DNA of 64,000 nt from Rhexocercosporidium sp. MPI-PUGE-AT-0058 (Eukaryota; Ascomycota; Leotiomycetes; Helotiales). The position numbers and the translations under genes were made by a program. Under the pieces are notes generated by a model. That model did no database searches and was not told the origin of the DNA. It was given only the letters and a program-made list of their open reading frames with translations. Shown one piece after another: positions 48,153 through 58,920 of the stretch. The DNA lies in NCBI GenBank assembly GCA_020746875.1, contig JAGTJL010000005.1:1240001-1304000 (forward strand). The letters run 5' to 3'. Every line of letters starts with the position of its first letter. Position 1 is the first letter of the stretch.

Positions 48153-48544
48153 AGTAGAAGAGAGTTACTGGGTTTATTAATTAAAAGTTGATTCTTCGCG
48201 GAATTCACGCGTGCATAGATTTACCTATTTGTCTTTTAGACTAAATTAGTAAAGCCATCTTCGTTGCCTTCTATGCTCAGCAGCCAGTGTTCGGAATCTC
48301 CGTCAACGGTTTGTCGTTATTGATGGTGCTTAGATTAGCCTTCCTCAATGCCTTTCGACGCAAGAGAATAACCTTGATGGGTGGTCCCAGAGATACTTGA
48401 CTATGGGAGTGAATGTCTGAGCATGCATTTAAGCAAGAGAAGCCGCCGTAAACTTTGACTTTCCTACTTAGTTTGCATGACATACCAATTTAGTTCTTCC
48501 AGCTCGGTGCTCATAGTGTGCGGTTTGGTGGAAAGTCCTTGCAA

Positions 48545-48615
48545 GATGGGTGGGGAGATGGAAGATGTGTGAGAAGGTGGAAGATGGAAAATGATGAGAA
48601 GATGGAAGATGGGTG
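48545..48615. repeat. Purine-rich GATGGAAGATG minisatellite
   Basis: Three imperfect units of about 25 bp built on GGAAGATG and GTGAGAAG words, with an almost pure purine/T strand. Confidence 0.7.
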
Positions 48616-48833
48616 AGTTAAGTAAAAGTGACCCACGGTCCTACCAAGCCTCTGGTAAGGTTTCGGGAAGGCAATACGGAATTTGCATTCACGCAAAGGC
48701 GGGAAGACACGATGGCAGGAGATGTGCCTCTCGGTTGCATAAAGATGAGCATGGTGAGAAGCTTGGAGAGGGAAGAAGCAAAGTCCAATTTTAGATTAGG
48801 CAGGGTAAATATTTGGGATCCCTAACTAGGGAA

Positions 48834-48857
48834 GAGGGGGCCCTTTTCGGGCCCCTC
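48834..48857. other. GC-rich hairpin
   Basis: GAGGGG(G)CCC pairs with GGGCCCCTC around a TTTTC loop, a nine-pair stem with one bulged G. It sits next to TCCCTAACTAGGGA, itself a partial palindrome. Possibly the end of a small repeat element. No gene lies close enough for a terminator role. Confidence 0.5.
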
Positions 48858-48894
48858 GTTAAAAGTTGACGATTTCTAGTAAGCGTGTGAATGG

Positions 48895-48975
48895 GGAGGT
48901 GAGCAGGCCTGAGCAGGCCGGAGCACACCTGAGCCGAGCCTGAGCAAGGCGGCGCTGCTCACGTGATACATATGG
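48895..48975. repeat. CTGAGC-rich repeat patch
   Basis: Contains GAGCAGGCCTGAGCAGG, CACACCTGAGCC, GAGCCTGAGC and GCTGCTCACGTGA within 80 bp. Word content matches the patches at 35,755-35,900 and 40,670-40,800. Confidence 0.6.
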
Positions 48976-49582
48976 ATGGGAAATGGAAACATTTCCGTGG
49001 TATAACACCTGTTACTGGGGCGTGTTAGTCAAGTAATGTGATAATAGGAGGTACCCCGCGCTTGGGAACACTTACTCAGAATTGTGCGGTCTTGGAGACT
49101 AAAGAGTTTCTGGGTGGGAATTTGGTATGGTGTGGAGTCCATGGTTATCTTCTCCTGGAAGCGATGTTGTTGTTTGGCGATTTGGATATGGATTTATATC
49201 TTATTTAACTCAGTAGCAGTTGGCACTCGAGGTTCATTTGGGCGGGCCTTCTCCGCCGATAGGTCAACATGTCGAGGTGCCACTAGACTGCATCTGATCA
49301 CGACAACTCCTGACTGGACTTTTTGAAATTGAAAGTATCAAGCATATGACATAATGTTTTACATCCAGTTCAGATTTCAAAAGTCAGGCTTTCAAATTTT
49401 AGAAGGACAAAATCATCAGCGAGTCAACCACCATTCAGAACCCCTAATACTCATGCAACACACGAAACAACTTTTTATAGCCCTCATAACCCTCAGTGTA
49501 TTTAGTAATAAGTCTCTTGATCTTATCAGTGATGCAACGGAGTTAGCTTCCAGATTCTCCGGGAACGGAATCTCGCTTACGA

Positions 49583-49960
49583 TTATCTTAGACTCTTATC
49601 ACTGGGAAACATGGCTGCGGCCTGCAGGTTGAATCTCCTGTTGGGCATTTATGAGCTCGGGGTACATCAAATAGGCGGAATGGCAACTTACATAGCGTAG
49701 AGAGCATTTCGATCATCGTAGTCTTTCTCTGGAAAAGACTTGGCAATGTGTGAATGATAAGCGTCGAAGTAAACACGAGAGAATTTGTTTCGTTCGGGAC
49801 GCCAATTACCGAGCTCATCTAATAACTTGAAAGATCCCCTAGCAATAGGCTTTGGATTGAATTCGCCTACTACGGCGTAGACAGATGATGTAGATTCAAA
49901 TTCTCCGTAGAGTGCTTTCTTCCCATGCTCGCCGTGAGAGACCTGTTGTCCAAAGCTGTA
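49583..49960 (-). pseudogene. Fructosamine-kinase-like relic with internal deletion
   Basis: The minus strand reads HGEHGKKALYGEFESTSSVYAVV and EFNPKPIARGSFK (N-terminal lobe of fungal fructosamine/ketosamine-3-kinase-like proteins), then jumps directly to LLDELGNWRPERNKF and FPEKDYDDRNALYAM, which belong near the family C-terminus. A 3' intron (GTAAGT donor at 49,693, CAG acceptor) gives RFNLQAAAMFPSDKSLR and TAA at 49,583. The central kinase region with the HGDLW-type catalytic loop is missing, so roughly 150 residues were deleted. No N-terminal start region is found. These kinases repair glycated proteins or phosphorylate sugar adducts. This copy cannot. Confidence 0.6.
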
Positions 49961-50768
49961 AGATATATAATCGGAGACATAGAGCACTTGTGATTAATGA
50001 ACGTGACAACTCTCACTTTCATCAAGTAGATTTTCTTCTTCCCTTTTCATTGTGGGTTCGACTCTGTAACTTTGTGCCCAGGCTGAGGAGCGACGACTAA
50101 CGACCGTCAGAGGGTACCTGAGAATAGGTATGTCTGTACAATATACTATTAGTCCCGAACACGAGCAGAAGTAGAGCTATATACCTGCCTGAATAACTTC
50201 GGAAGTAGACGACATAGCTTCTCAGGAGACCGTGTACTGAGGAAGAAGCAGGAAGCTGGAAGGAGAAAACAGTGAGGCTGAATATATACGCGCTGCCTGT
50301 CCGTGAATCATAGAACTTGACACTCTGCGTAGTTGTTTTCACGGGGGAATGGGAATCACAAGACAACAACTTGCTGCAACGAGTGCATTCAGGTTACGCC
50401 TTCTCGGTGGTTTAGTGAGTGTTCATATGGTCGCCAGCTTCTATGGTTGTTTCATTTCGGCCGTGATTGCGCATGCTAGGGCTAGCGGAAGTGTAGTCAA
50501 GAGTGCGATCATACTTGACATGTTGAGGCTTGGGTAAATACAAAGAGACTCAAACAACATTTTATAACAGAATTAAGAGAACTGAAACTGGAAGTGTCAA
50601 TTGCAAGAATGTACGCTTGCAGCGAAAGCCATGGACCGAGGATCATTCAAGACAAACAAAAAAGAATTCATCATGATCGGTTTCTGCGGGCTGAGAATAT
50701 TGACTTTTCGGAAATGCATGCTAAAGATACTAAATTTGGGTATGCGTCCTTTCACCAATGCCAGAAGT
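49961..50768. other. Intergenic, no supported gene
   Basis: Normal composition with short open frames on both strands but no motif or splice support. It contains the 3' side of the polyol dehydrogenase gene. Confidence 0.5.
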
Positions 50769-51890
50769 TCAGAGCGGTCCTTGAATCAGGTTTTTTATCC
50801 CATCCCCTTTCTTCGTTCTCTCCCAGGCGATAGTCGCTCTCTCGAAGGGTTCCACCCCAGTAATCAAGTCTTTAACAGAGACTTTCTTCGATTCCAGGAG
50901 ATGCAATGCCAGATCATAATCGCCCGCGTTATAACGGAAACAGCCTTTCATGTTAATTTCCTTCTCTGAAAGTTTGACAATGGGAAATTCAACCTTGGAC
51001 TTCCCCAGACCAACTTGAATGTAGGTGCCACCACGTTTCAAAACCGAAATACCAGCCTCGATGCAGCTCTCGACACCAGTAGCTTCGAGTACAACATCCC
51101 CTCCTTCGTTAAGTCCATGAAACTTGACGATGTTGCTCGCAGTAGTCTCAGCGGAGTCCTCCCGAGCAGGGTGATAAGTGACGGCTCCAGCAAATTTCTG
51201 GACAAATTCGAGACGAGAATCGTTTACATCAATGGAAACAACTTTGCGCGCTCCCATGGCCTTAGCAACAGCAGCACAGAGCAGACCGATAGTCCCAGCA
51301 CCAAAAATAACAACATCCTGTCCAGACCTGACGTCCGCCAGCCGAGAAGCATGGACTGCAACAGCTAAAGGTTCTACTAAAACACCCTCATCCAGGCCCA
51401 TGAAGTCTGGCAGCTTGTAACAGAAGTCTTCGGGCACTTTGAAGTACTTTGTGAGAGCTCCATGGGAGTAAGGTGGATCGGCAGCAAATTTCATCTCAGG
51501 ACAAAGGTTGTATCGACCTGCTCTGCATGATTTGCAGCGACGGCAGGGGCAGCCGGGTTCAATTGCCACTTTGTCGCCAATTTTGAGAGAAGTCACGGCA
51601 GTTCCGACTTCGTGGATAGTTCCTGATGCTTCATGGCCCATGACGAGCGGACGGGATGGATCGACTTTGTTAATGATACCTCCGTGGTTCCAGAAATGCA
51701 CCTAACAATGTTATATTCTTGTCAAAGCTCGGTGTCTTGAGGAGCTTACATCGCTTCCACAAACTCCAACGTAAGCGATTTGAATCACAACATCGTGTTG
51801 GTCTTCGATCGCTGGATATGGTGCTTCCTCTATTTTTGCGACCCCAGGGCCGTACAAGAAGCAAGAGGGATTCTTGAAGGAGCTCGTCAT
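50769..51890 (-). CDS. NAD-dependent xylitol/sorbitol-type dehydrogenase (zinc MDR)
   Basis: Two exons, 51,890-51,750 and 51,701-50,769, with one 48-bp intron (GTAAGC...TTAG), encode 357 aa, the usual length of xylitol or L-arabinitol/sorbitol dehydrogenases. Catalytic zinc ligands Cys44 (GVCGSD), His70 and Glu71 (GHEASG) are present. The structural zinc site CPCRRCKSCRAGRYNLC keeps all four Cys (100, 103, 106, 114). The Rossmann motif GAGTIGLL is followed by an Asp at the end of the second strand (VSIDVND), which favours NAD+ over NADP+. The family interconverts polyols and ketoses, e.g. xylitol to D-xylulose in fungal pentose use. Sorbitol is the main alternative. Cytosolic, no signal peptide. 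No break seen. Start ATG 51,888-51,890 fits the N-terminus of the family. Confidence 0.9.
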
Positions 51891-52898
51891 GGTGAGAAGT
51901 GTGTCGTTGTGTGAGAGCTTAGTTTGTAGGAATATGAAACAGTAAACGGTACGTAATGTTATTCGAGGGACTGTTGTGAAGTTCTGAACCCTCCTGGAGA
52001 CGTCTTGCTACCGGAGATCGTTGAGTAGAAATGCGCGAAGGGGGGTCTCAACTGTTCGATGAAGACAGCACACATCTGCAGATCATTACCCTCGAATCCC
52101 CCATCCTTCACGACGCGTACTAGATGTGTAGCGGATCCACAACAGCTTCATGCAGTTGATGGATGATGAGCAATAGGGTGATTGCACGTAAGGGGACAGA
52201 TGGCCCCGCGGGTTGTCTTCAGCGCCTTCCAACCCCTGAAATAGAATGGCGCTAGCGGGCCATGTCTTCCCGACGACATACTTCCCACCATCGCCTCTCC
52301 AAGTATCATAAGTTTGAACTTGGTAGTCTAAAACCTTGCCTGAATAGCACAAGTCTATCGTTTACACCCTTTTAAAAAGTGGTCGAGTTTGAAGAGCAAA
52401 GAGTGGAGTGAGATTTGCACAACAGATAAAGTTCACGTTGAAATACTATTGGGCCTGAGCCGGGAGAAGATGGCCCGTTGTGTTAAAAGGCTTCAGTGGT
52501 TCACGACTTTATTGGAGCCGGCCAGGGGGCTTATGATCCATTTAGTTTCTTCATAACATCTATTTTGAAGTGCACAGCCACTTTACGCCCAATGGAACTG
52601 TCTCCGCCATAGCGCGCCCTTCTCTCTGATTCTGTGCTTCACATCAAGTGTTTGGTGACGAAGGTAATTGGGGAAAGGCCAACCGTCCGACTTATTTTTG
52701 CTACCCTAGAAATAGTGTTTTAAATAACCTTTTGGCCAACTAGACCTGAATTTTGATCTTTACTACCTAGTCTTCGTCGGAAACTTTCTCAAGTTATTAT
52801 TGAATGCTGTTCGTGCTTCCCGAAATCTCCCCCACCTAAATTCCAGCAACTAAAGCCGACCAACTCCTCATATATAAGAGGTACTTCTGCCTGCTCAA
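51891..52898. other. Intergenic between divergent dehydrogenase and FMO genes
   Basis: No supported gene in this 1 kb, which should hold both promoters. A TATATAAG box lies at about 52,870, near the 5' end of the FMO relic. Confidence 0.5.
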
Positions 52899-54959
52899 TT
52901 GGAATCGTATCTCCAGCATTTGTCTTCTCCTACTACAGTCCTATCCATCATACAATTGGCGGTAACTCAGGATGGGTCCCTTACCTACCGAGCCACACAC
53001 TATCCGCTTCCTCGTCTTCCGCTATCTAGACCATTGGCAAATTCTCCGTTGAGCATATCATATCGCTGGGCAGAGAGATTCAATGAAACTCTTGACAAGA
53101 ATGATATCTCGAGCATTACACTTCTTCTGCACGAGGATTGCTGATGGCGAGACAGACTTTCACTGACCTTGGACTTTCGTACCATTCGAGGCCTAACGAA
53201 CGTCTTTACGTACTTGGAAGAGAATCTCTTTCGATCTCAACTTCACAAAATCAGCATTCGAAGGGATGGCGGATTTCCGCCCACCTTTCAGACTATAGCC
53301 CATGGTATTGAGTGGGTTCAAGCAATCTTCGACTTTGAGACCAAGGTCGGCTCAGGATCTGGAGTCATTCGTCTTATCCAGGACAAGTGTGGTGACTGGA
53401 AAGCCTATGCTGTATCTACTTCCTTACAAGCCTTAAAAGACCATGAGGAAATGTCCGGGCTTGCTCGGTCATATGGAGCCAACAACTCACTTGCTGGGCG
53501 GTCAATGGGAAGGAACCGGTATGAGCGTCGTCAGAGACAGACCGAATTTGATGACACAGATCCAACTGTCTTGATAATTGGTTCAGGTGTGTGAGCTTCC
53601 CAGTTATTCCAGGCTCCCTCTGACACGCTCTAGGACAATCGGGTCTCAGCATAGCGGCTCGGCTTCAGCAGCTTGGGCTCACTTCCCTCATCATCGACAG
53701 AAACGCCAAAATTGGAGACAACTGGCGCAATCGGTACAGAGTAGTGCCCTAAGCTCCCTTAATTTACTTTTAAAGCTTACCGTAGGTTACAGACATTGGT
53801 AAGTCACGATCCTGTACATGTTTGCCACATGCCATACCTTCCATTTCCCACGACTTGGCCCATGTTCACTCCCAAAGATAAACTTGCGGATTGGTTCAAA
53901 GCATATGCATCTATCATGGAACTGAACATCTGGATGAGCACCATCTTGGACTCTGCTATCTATGATGACGCGTCCAAACTGTGGACAGTGGAACTGCATC
54001 GTGGAGGAAACAAGTGTACTTTGTTCCCTGAACACATAGTCTTCTGCACCGGCCATGCTGGCGAGCCCAATATTCCTACATTCCCAACCAGAAATCATTT
54101 CGAGGAGAAATATACCATGGCAGCCAACACAGAGACGCCTCTCTCTTGGAGAAAGTGAAAGGCAAGAAAGTCGTCGTGTTCGGAACGGGTAATAGCGGCC
54201 ACGACATCGCGCAGAATTTCTACGAGAATGGTGCTGAAGTCACAATGCTACAACGCCGAGGGACATGAGTGATTTCCGCCAATCCAGGGCTATTCATGTT
54301 GCACAAAGACATGTACGAAGAAGGTGGCTCATCGACTGAAGAGGCCGATCTGGTGGGGCATAGTTTGCCGATCCCGGTACAATTCGCACTTATGGTCGGT
54401 ACTACGAAGAAGGTCATAGAGGCTGACGAAGATATCCTGGCGGGACTTCAGAAGGCTGGTTTTAAGCTCGAATATTGTGCTGATGGGGCAGGGATTCATA
54501 GAAAGTATTTGACAAGTGGAGGTGGGCATTACATCGACACAGGATGCAGTCAACTCATCATTGATGGGAAGATCAAGGTTTTGCAGAGTCCGGGCGGTAT
54601 CCAAACCTTCCGTGATAATGAATTGGTACTATCTAACGGTAACGCTCTGAAACCAGACATTGTTGTTTTGGCGACAGGGTACGATAACATGCGGACAAGT
54701 GTGAGGAAAGTGCTGGTCGGGTCGCAGACAGATGCAAGGATGTTTGGAATCTTGATGAAGAAGGAGAAATGAATGCTTTAAGTTCATCAACGGCGTAAAC
54801 TTATTTTGGATAAATGTAATAATGGTTTAGATGTGGCGAAACTCTGGTCATCCAGGACTTTTTTACATGGGAGGAAGGCTGGCCCTAGCAAGGGTGTACT
54901 CCAAGTCTCTTGCTTTGCAGGTCAAGGCTATCGAAGAAGGTCTTATGAGAGATGATTAG
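52899..54959 (+). pseudogene. Flavin-containing monooxygenase (FMO/Baeyer-Villiger type), broken
   Basis: The frame is open from about 52,899 without an ATG (a TATATAAG box lies about 30 bp before it). N-terminal TQDGSLTYRATHYPLPRLPL is followed at codon 82 by TGA (53,142-53,144) between LLHEDC and WRDRLSLTLDFRT, where Trp is expected. Introns at 53,587-53,633 and 53,734-53,785 leave the FAD motif VLIIGSGQSGLSIAARLQQLG and NWRNR. HDPVHVCHMPYLPFP and WPMFTPKDKLADWF follow. A one-base loss at about 54,110 shifts the frame into GSQHRDASLLEKVKGKKVVV and the NADP motif FGTGNSGHDIAQNF. A second TGA (54,266-54,268) again replaces Trp. A third frame change at about 54,745 precedes a C-terminus (SGHPGLFYMGG...EEGLMRDD, TAG 54,957). 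Length when intact would be normal, near 600 aa. Confidence 0.82.
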
Positions 54960-55319
54960 TAAATCAGTACTGCACTCTTTCCTGGTGGATGTTCTTGGTT
55001 GTTTTGGAAACAAGGGAAGTGGAACAAAAGTTTAGCGAGTTCGCTAATTAAAGGGGCCACCAGGGGGTGCAGCAATTCGTGATACGATGACTTTTGTTGG
55101 CAACCTTATTTCTCGCCACAATGGAATTCCGCAATCAATTTCTACTATGTGAAAGTAGAGAATGCTATTCTTCAACTACGTATCCAGTTTATTAAACTTT
55201 ACTTAGCTGCGTTGTCAGCTTTTGCGACGTTTTCCAATTTTGGCGGTATCACGAATAGCGGCACCCCCTGATGGGCCAACTCGGCAAGGAAAATGGTATT
55301 CCTAGTTCGAACAGGGTTC
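54960..55319. other. Intergenic, no gene seen
   Basis: Short normal-composition gap between the FMO and transporter relics. Nothing recognisable. Confidence 0.5.
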
Positions 55320-55647
55320 TCAACCAGTGTTCAAAACACAAGTACCAAAGTAAAACGGACCCTACAAAAGAAGTGAGTTTATATTCATGAGTAAGAAGCT
55401 CCCAGAAAATTCTTACCAAAATATCTGTTGTAATGAGATAGAAGATGGCCGCCAAATTTGCTGTTCCCATACTCCTGGAAGCATTTTTGCACTCATCATC
55501 AATTGTTCCATGCCGATCGACAGCTTCCATTTCATGAATGTGCCGATCAAGATCACCGCCATTACGCGCATTGGAAGTGTTTGGCTTCTCGCAGCTGTTG
55601 GGTGAAGTTCCGTGAATGATGTCTCCTTTGGCATTCTTGGACAGCAT
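55320..55647 (-). pseudogene. 5' relic of an amino-acid-transporter-like gene
   Basis: ATG 55,647 (MLSKNAKGDIIHGTSPNSC) begins a polar N-terminal tail with EMEAVDRHGTIDDECKNAS. It is followed by the start of a membrane segment, GTANLAAIFYLITTDIL. A 55-bp intron (55,362-55,416, GTAAGA...TGTAG) joins to GPF, giving LITTDILGPF as in the first transmembrane helix of fungal transmembrane amino-acid transporters (AA_trans-like). The frame then runs into a TGA within about 13 codons and no later helices are found. So this is only the first exon and a little more of a transporter of about 450 aa. Family assignment rests on one short motif and is tentative. Confidence 0.4.
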
Positions 55648-56789
55648 GATCAAAGGCTTGAAGGTGGTTGTTTAGCTATCTTCTTCGGCGCGGGCAAGTT
55701 TAGCGTGGTAAATATGCTCTTCGAATATAATCGTGTTGTGGTTTGAGTAGTGGGATGGTTAGTGATTCCGAAGCTGGGGTTGGTGAAGAGAGCAAAGCAT
55801 ATCTTCAAAGAATACTGAAATAGCCGGAACAAAATTTTTTTTGAGTTGCCCTAATACTTTTGGGATTTCCTGTGTTGAAGTTCGATATAAGAAGAATGAA
55901 CACGAGGGTCAACGACATCTCTTGACATGATGCCCGGAGAAATAGCAATCGTGATATTGAAAGTATGTTCAGTTATTTGGAACTTCGAAGTTGGTGTGAG
56001 GGACTTACAGAAGATAGACTTTGGAAGGGAGAAGCTACCTATGTATTGCATGGGAGCTCAACGGCCAATCAGTAGATGCGGTGTAACTTGGAGTAATACA
56101 AATCGACACTTGGCTGGACCTTAGGATGGTACTGAAGAATCTGGGGGGTACCAAACAAACTAGCCTGCCGTAAATCCCTTCCTTTTTCGAGTCCCTAGTC
56201 CGTGGAACCCTCAAGCTGTGGAGTCTACGTTAAGTGATTTAGGCTTTACGTAGATGCTTGCATTTATCACAACTCATTCAAACTTTGAGCAAGGGAATTT
56301 ACGAGCTGATGACATGGAGATATTCGTGTAACGCTGTTTATTTGAATCAAATCTTACCTCCAGCCTCATAACGAATGTCGTATAGAGGATTTCAAAATCC
56401 ACATTGATCTGTCCCAAGTGACAAAATTTTAATTTAGAAATATTCTGCCGATTTCCCACATTAGAGACTGTCGAGGTCAATCTCAATTGTTCAGGATCGT
56501 GAAGATGTAAGATTACAACCATAACGTATTGAGCTTCCGTCATCGTGTCGCCGATCATGAGTCTAGTCGAGGAAGTTTGATATCTGGACTTGAATTCTTA
56601 TTTAAGGCAGTAATTTTAAGACGCCAGTCGACGGTACCATACGTGAAACTGTCAAATGAACGGAAGCTGGTGTGTGAGCTTAATTAGTTGCAACTTCTGA
56701 GATGGGCAAATCGACTTCTTGCGAAATCGTACCTTCAGAGCAATCGCAACAGCCTTTGATTGAGTGCCAGTTACTTTAAATCATCTATA
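55648..56789. other. Intergenic, no supported gene
   Basis: About 1.1 kb of normal composition. Minus-strand frames at 55,850-56,051 and 56,274-56,558 lack motifs or signals. Confidence 0.5.
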
Positions 56790-57962
56790 CTAATTCGCTC
56801 CAGACACCTTCTCCGCATGTCCCTTCTTGATACCGAGAATCTGGGCCTCTGAATCCACAATGAAGGGAATCTCATCCTTTAAACTCCGACCCGTCGGCTT
56901 CCAATCCAAGTACTTTCGCGCTCTCTTCGCAAATCCCTTCGAGTTCAATCCCCACGACAAAGCCTCGAAGCCAGCGACCTCCTTAGCCTCATCAGGACTC
57001 ATAGACTTCGTACTCTTTTCGTTGATATATCCCTTCTTGAATGCTGCTTCGCCCACTTGCTTGGAGACTTCTCCCCACACGTGATGACCGTTCTCAGCTA
57101 AGAAATATCCGTCTTTGCCCCAAAGCTTTTCGTCCATATCCGGCTTGTTGGCAATTGCAGCTTCAGCCAGCAGGACGAACAATTCGCTGAGATCATGTAC
57201 GTTTACATTGTTCCATTCGGAGAGCCCTTTTCCTAGCTGGGGTGCCTGGCCTTGCTCCAGTGTTGTCTTGGCCAGGTTGTAGACTTGTCTACTACGCTGA
57301 TTACCCGGGCCACGGCCAGCACCGTATATGGTTGGTGGGCACAGAATGGCAGTCTTGACGATATCAGTTGATGCCCCCAAGACGATCTTGTCCACATCTC
57401 GGTGAAATGCCGAGTCAGGAAGAGACGTAAGGTCTGAAACTCTCTCGATATCATCGTAAGGCTGCTGAGAAGGTGGCTCGCCATAGGTTTCCGTCTCCAT
57501 ATCCTTCCAGCACAGGATACCCGTGCCAGACAAGTGAAGCCAGAATCCAGGCTTTTCTTTGGAGTGTCCAGCGGCTATGCCTTTCGCAATAGCTTTTGCT
57601 GCGCCAGCATGATCAGATGAATCAGCGGTATCTGTTTTGTCACTTGGTTAGTTCCAAAGATGAACTCGTGACCATTCTACTCACGAATGATGATATCGGC
57701 CTTCGAACTTTCTTCTTCAAGAAGCTTAGAGTCGTCCAGAGTACCATAGACAAGTCTCACACTAGGAAATGAGGCTGCAACTTGCGCTCCTTTGTCAGAG
57801 TTCCGAACAAGTGCTGTGTATTCATATTCTGGGTGTGACTTGTGAAAGGCGTACATGACGTCTCCGCCAATGTATCCTGTGGCCCCGGTGCTAGAGAAAC
57901 ATGAGCGCTCCTTTAACTGACCCATTGAGATTATTGCCTTACACGAAAATCTTTGGTGACAT
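56790..57962 (-). CDS. NAD(P)-binding epimerase/dehydratase-like protein
   Basis: Three exons, 57,962-57,943, 57,890-57,685 and 57,631-56,790, with introns of 52 and 53 bp, encode 355 aa. The 20-bp first exon (MSPKIFV) is required to complete the Rossmann motif KIFVTGATGYIGG. The next strand region TALVRNSDKGAQV and VYGTLDDSKLLEE is typical of the extended SDR/NmrA-like superfamily. IIIHTADSSDHAGAAKAIAKG and a conserved CPPTIYGAGRGPGN follow. A classical YxxxK is not obvious at the expected place; HRDVDKIVLG occupies it, as in a fungal subgroup annotated as NAD-dependent epimerase/dehydratase. Substrate unknown, probably cytosolic. Frame and splice sites are all intact. Start chosen because later ATGs would lose the nucleotide-binding loop. 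Confidence 0.82.
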
Positions 57963-58920
57963 TTTGAGATTTACTATTTGTGCAATATTAAACTGTTTAG
58001 ACTGTTTGAGTGAGATGTTGTTGATTGTAGGTGTTACATAGATGAAGGATGAGAAAGATAGGCTGGCGGATTAAAGTGGGTCCGAAATGACGATATCTCC
58101 TTTAGCCAGCTGCTAGGCCCGTAACAGTACACTAAGATCGAAGCACCACCACCATCGAAGCAAGGAAGAAAATCTGGTCTACAAAACGCAACTCGACGTC
58201 ACAATATTGTTTAGACGATGCTCTTGATATCATCCGGTTAAACAGTTGATTGGTGTGGGATTTCATAGCCGTACATCAAAGCCGCCTGTTTATTGCAGCA
58301 AGCTAATGGGAAATGAAGCGGTCCCCGGCCCGAGACCTTTTCCTTGCAGATAAAACTATTTGCTTTTGGGTACTCGGCCCTCACTGTTCAGTCGTAACGT
58401 CTTTTGACTATGGATTCGGTTGTCTTGATTGGGGGGGTATTGACTCTCGCGTAACGGACTATCTCCTTTCGCCCTGCTTCTCATATATCGTCCCTCGAGC
58501 GAGATGATGACCCGAGCCGAACAACTGCCTCCAAATAGTAAGTCAATCAGATCTGATCAGCCCAATCCATCTCATGCTTTGATACTTGAGTTAAATCATC
58601 CTCCGGTGGTTCCTGTGACTTAATTCAAGTGGAATTTGATTCCCACTGATACAGTCAGAGCCTTCTGGTGTTTCAATCATGCCACTTTCTGATAGCTTCC
58701 AGTTGCATTCAATTCATACTCTCTGATTATGGATGAAACGACGCCCATCGAGAAGGGCACCGAGAGTCTTGCCATGGTTCCTGGATGACAATGACCTGTG
58801 TCAGAAGCACTTCACACGGGCTTCGCCTTTCGTATAACAACGCCCTGCCATTATCCAGACAATTCTCTTGACTTTAAATAGCCAAGCTCGCTCTTCCTTG
58901 CATCTCCGGATTCCGAGGAC
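57963..58920. other. Intergenic, no supported gene
   Basis: About 1 kb upstream of the epimerase-like gene. A plus-strand frame at 58,313-58,507 has no support. Presumably holds that gene's promoter. Confidence 0.5.

Larger units (their letters stand above)
48153..49582. other. Intergenic with several small repeats, no gene
   Basis: No supported coding sequence. Holds a purine-rich GATGGAAGATG minisatellite (about 48,545-48,615), a strong hairpin (48,834-48,857) and a CTGAGC-rich patch (48,895-48,975). Confidence 0.55.
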
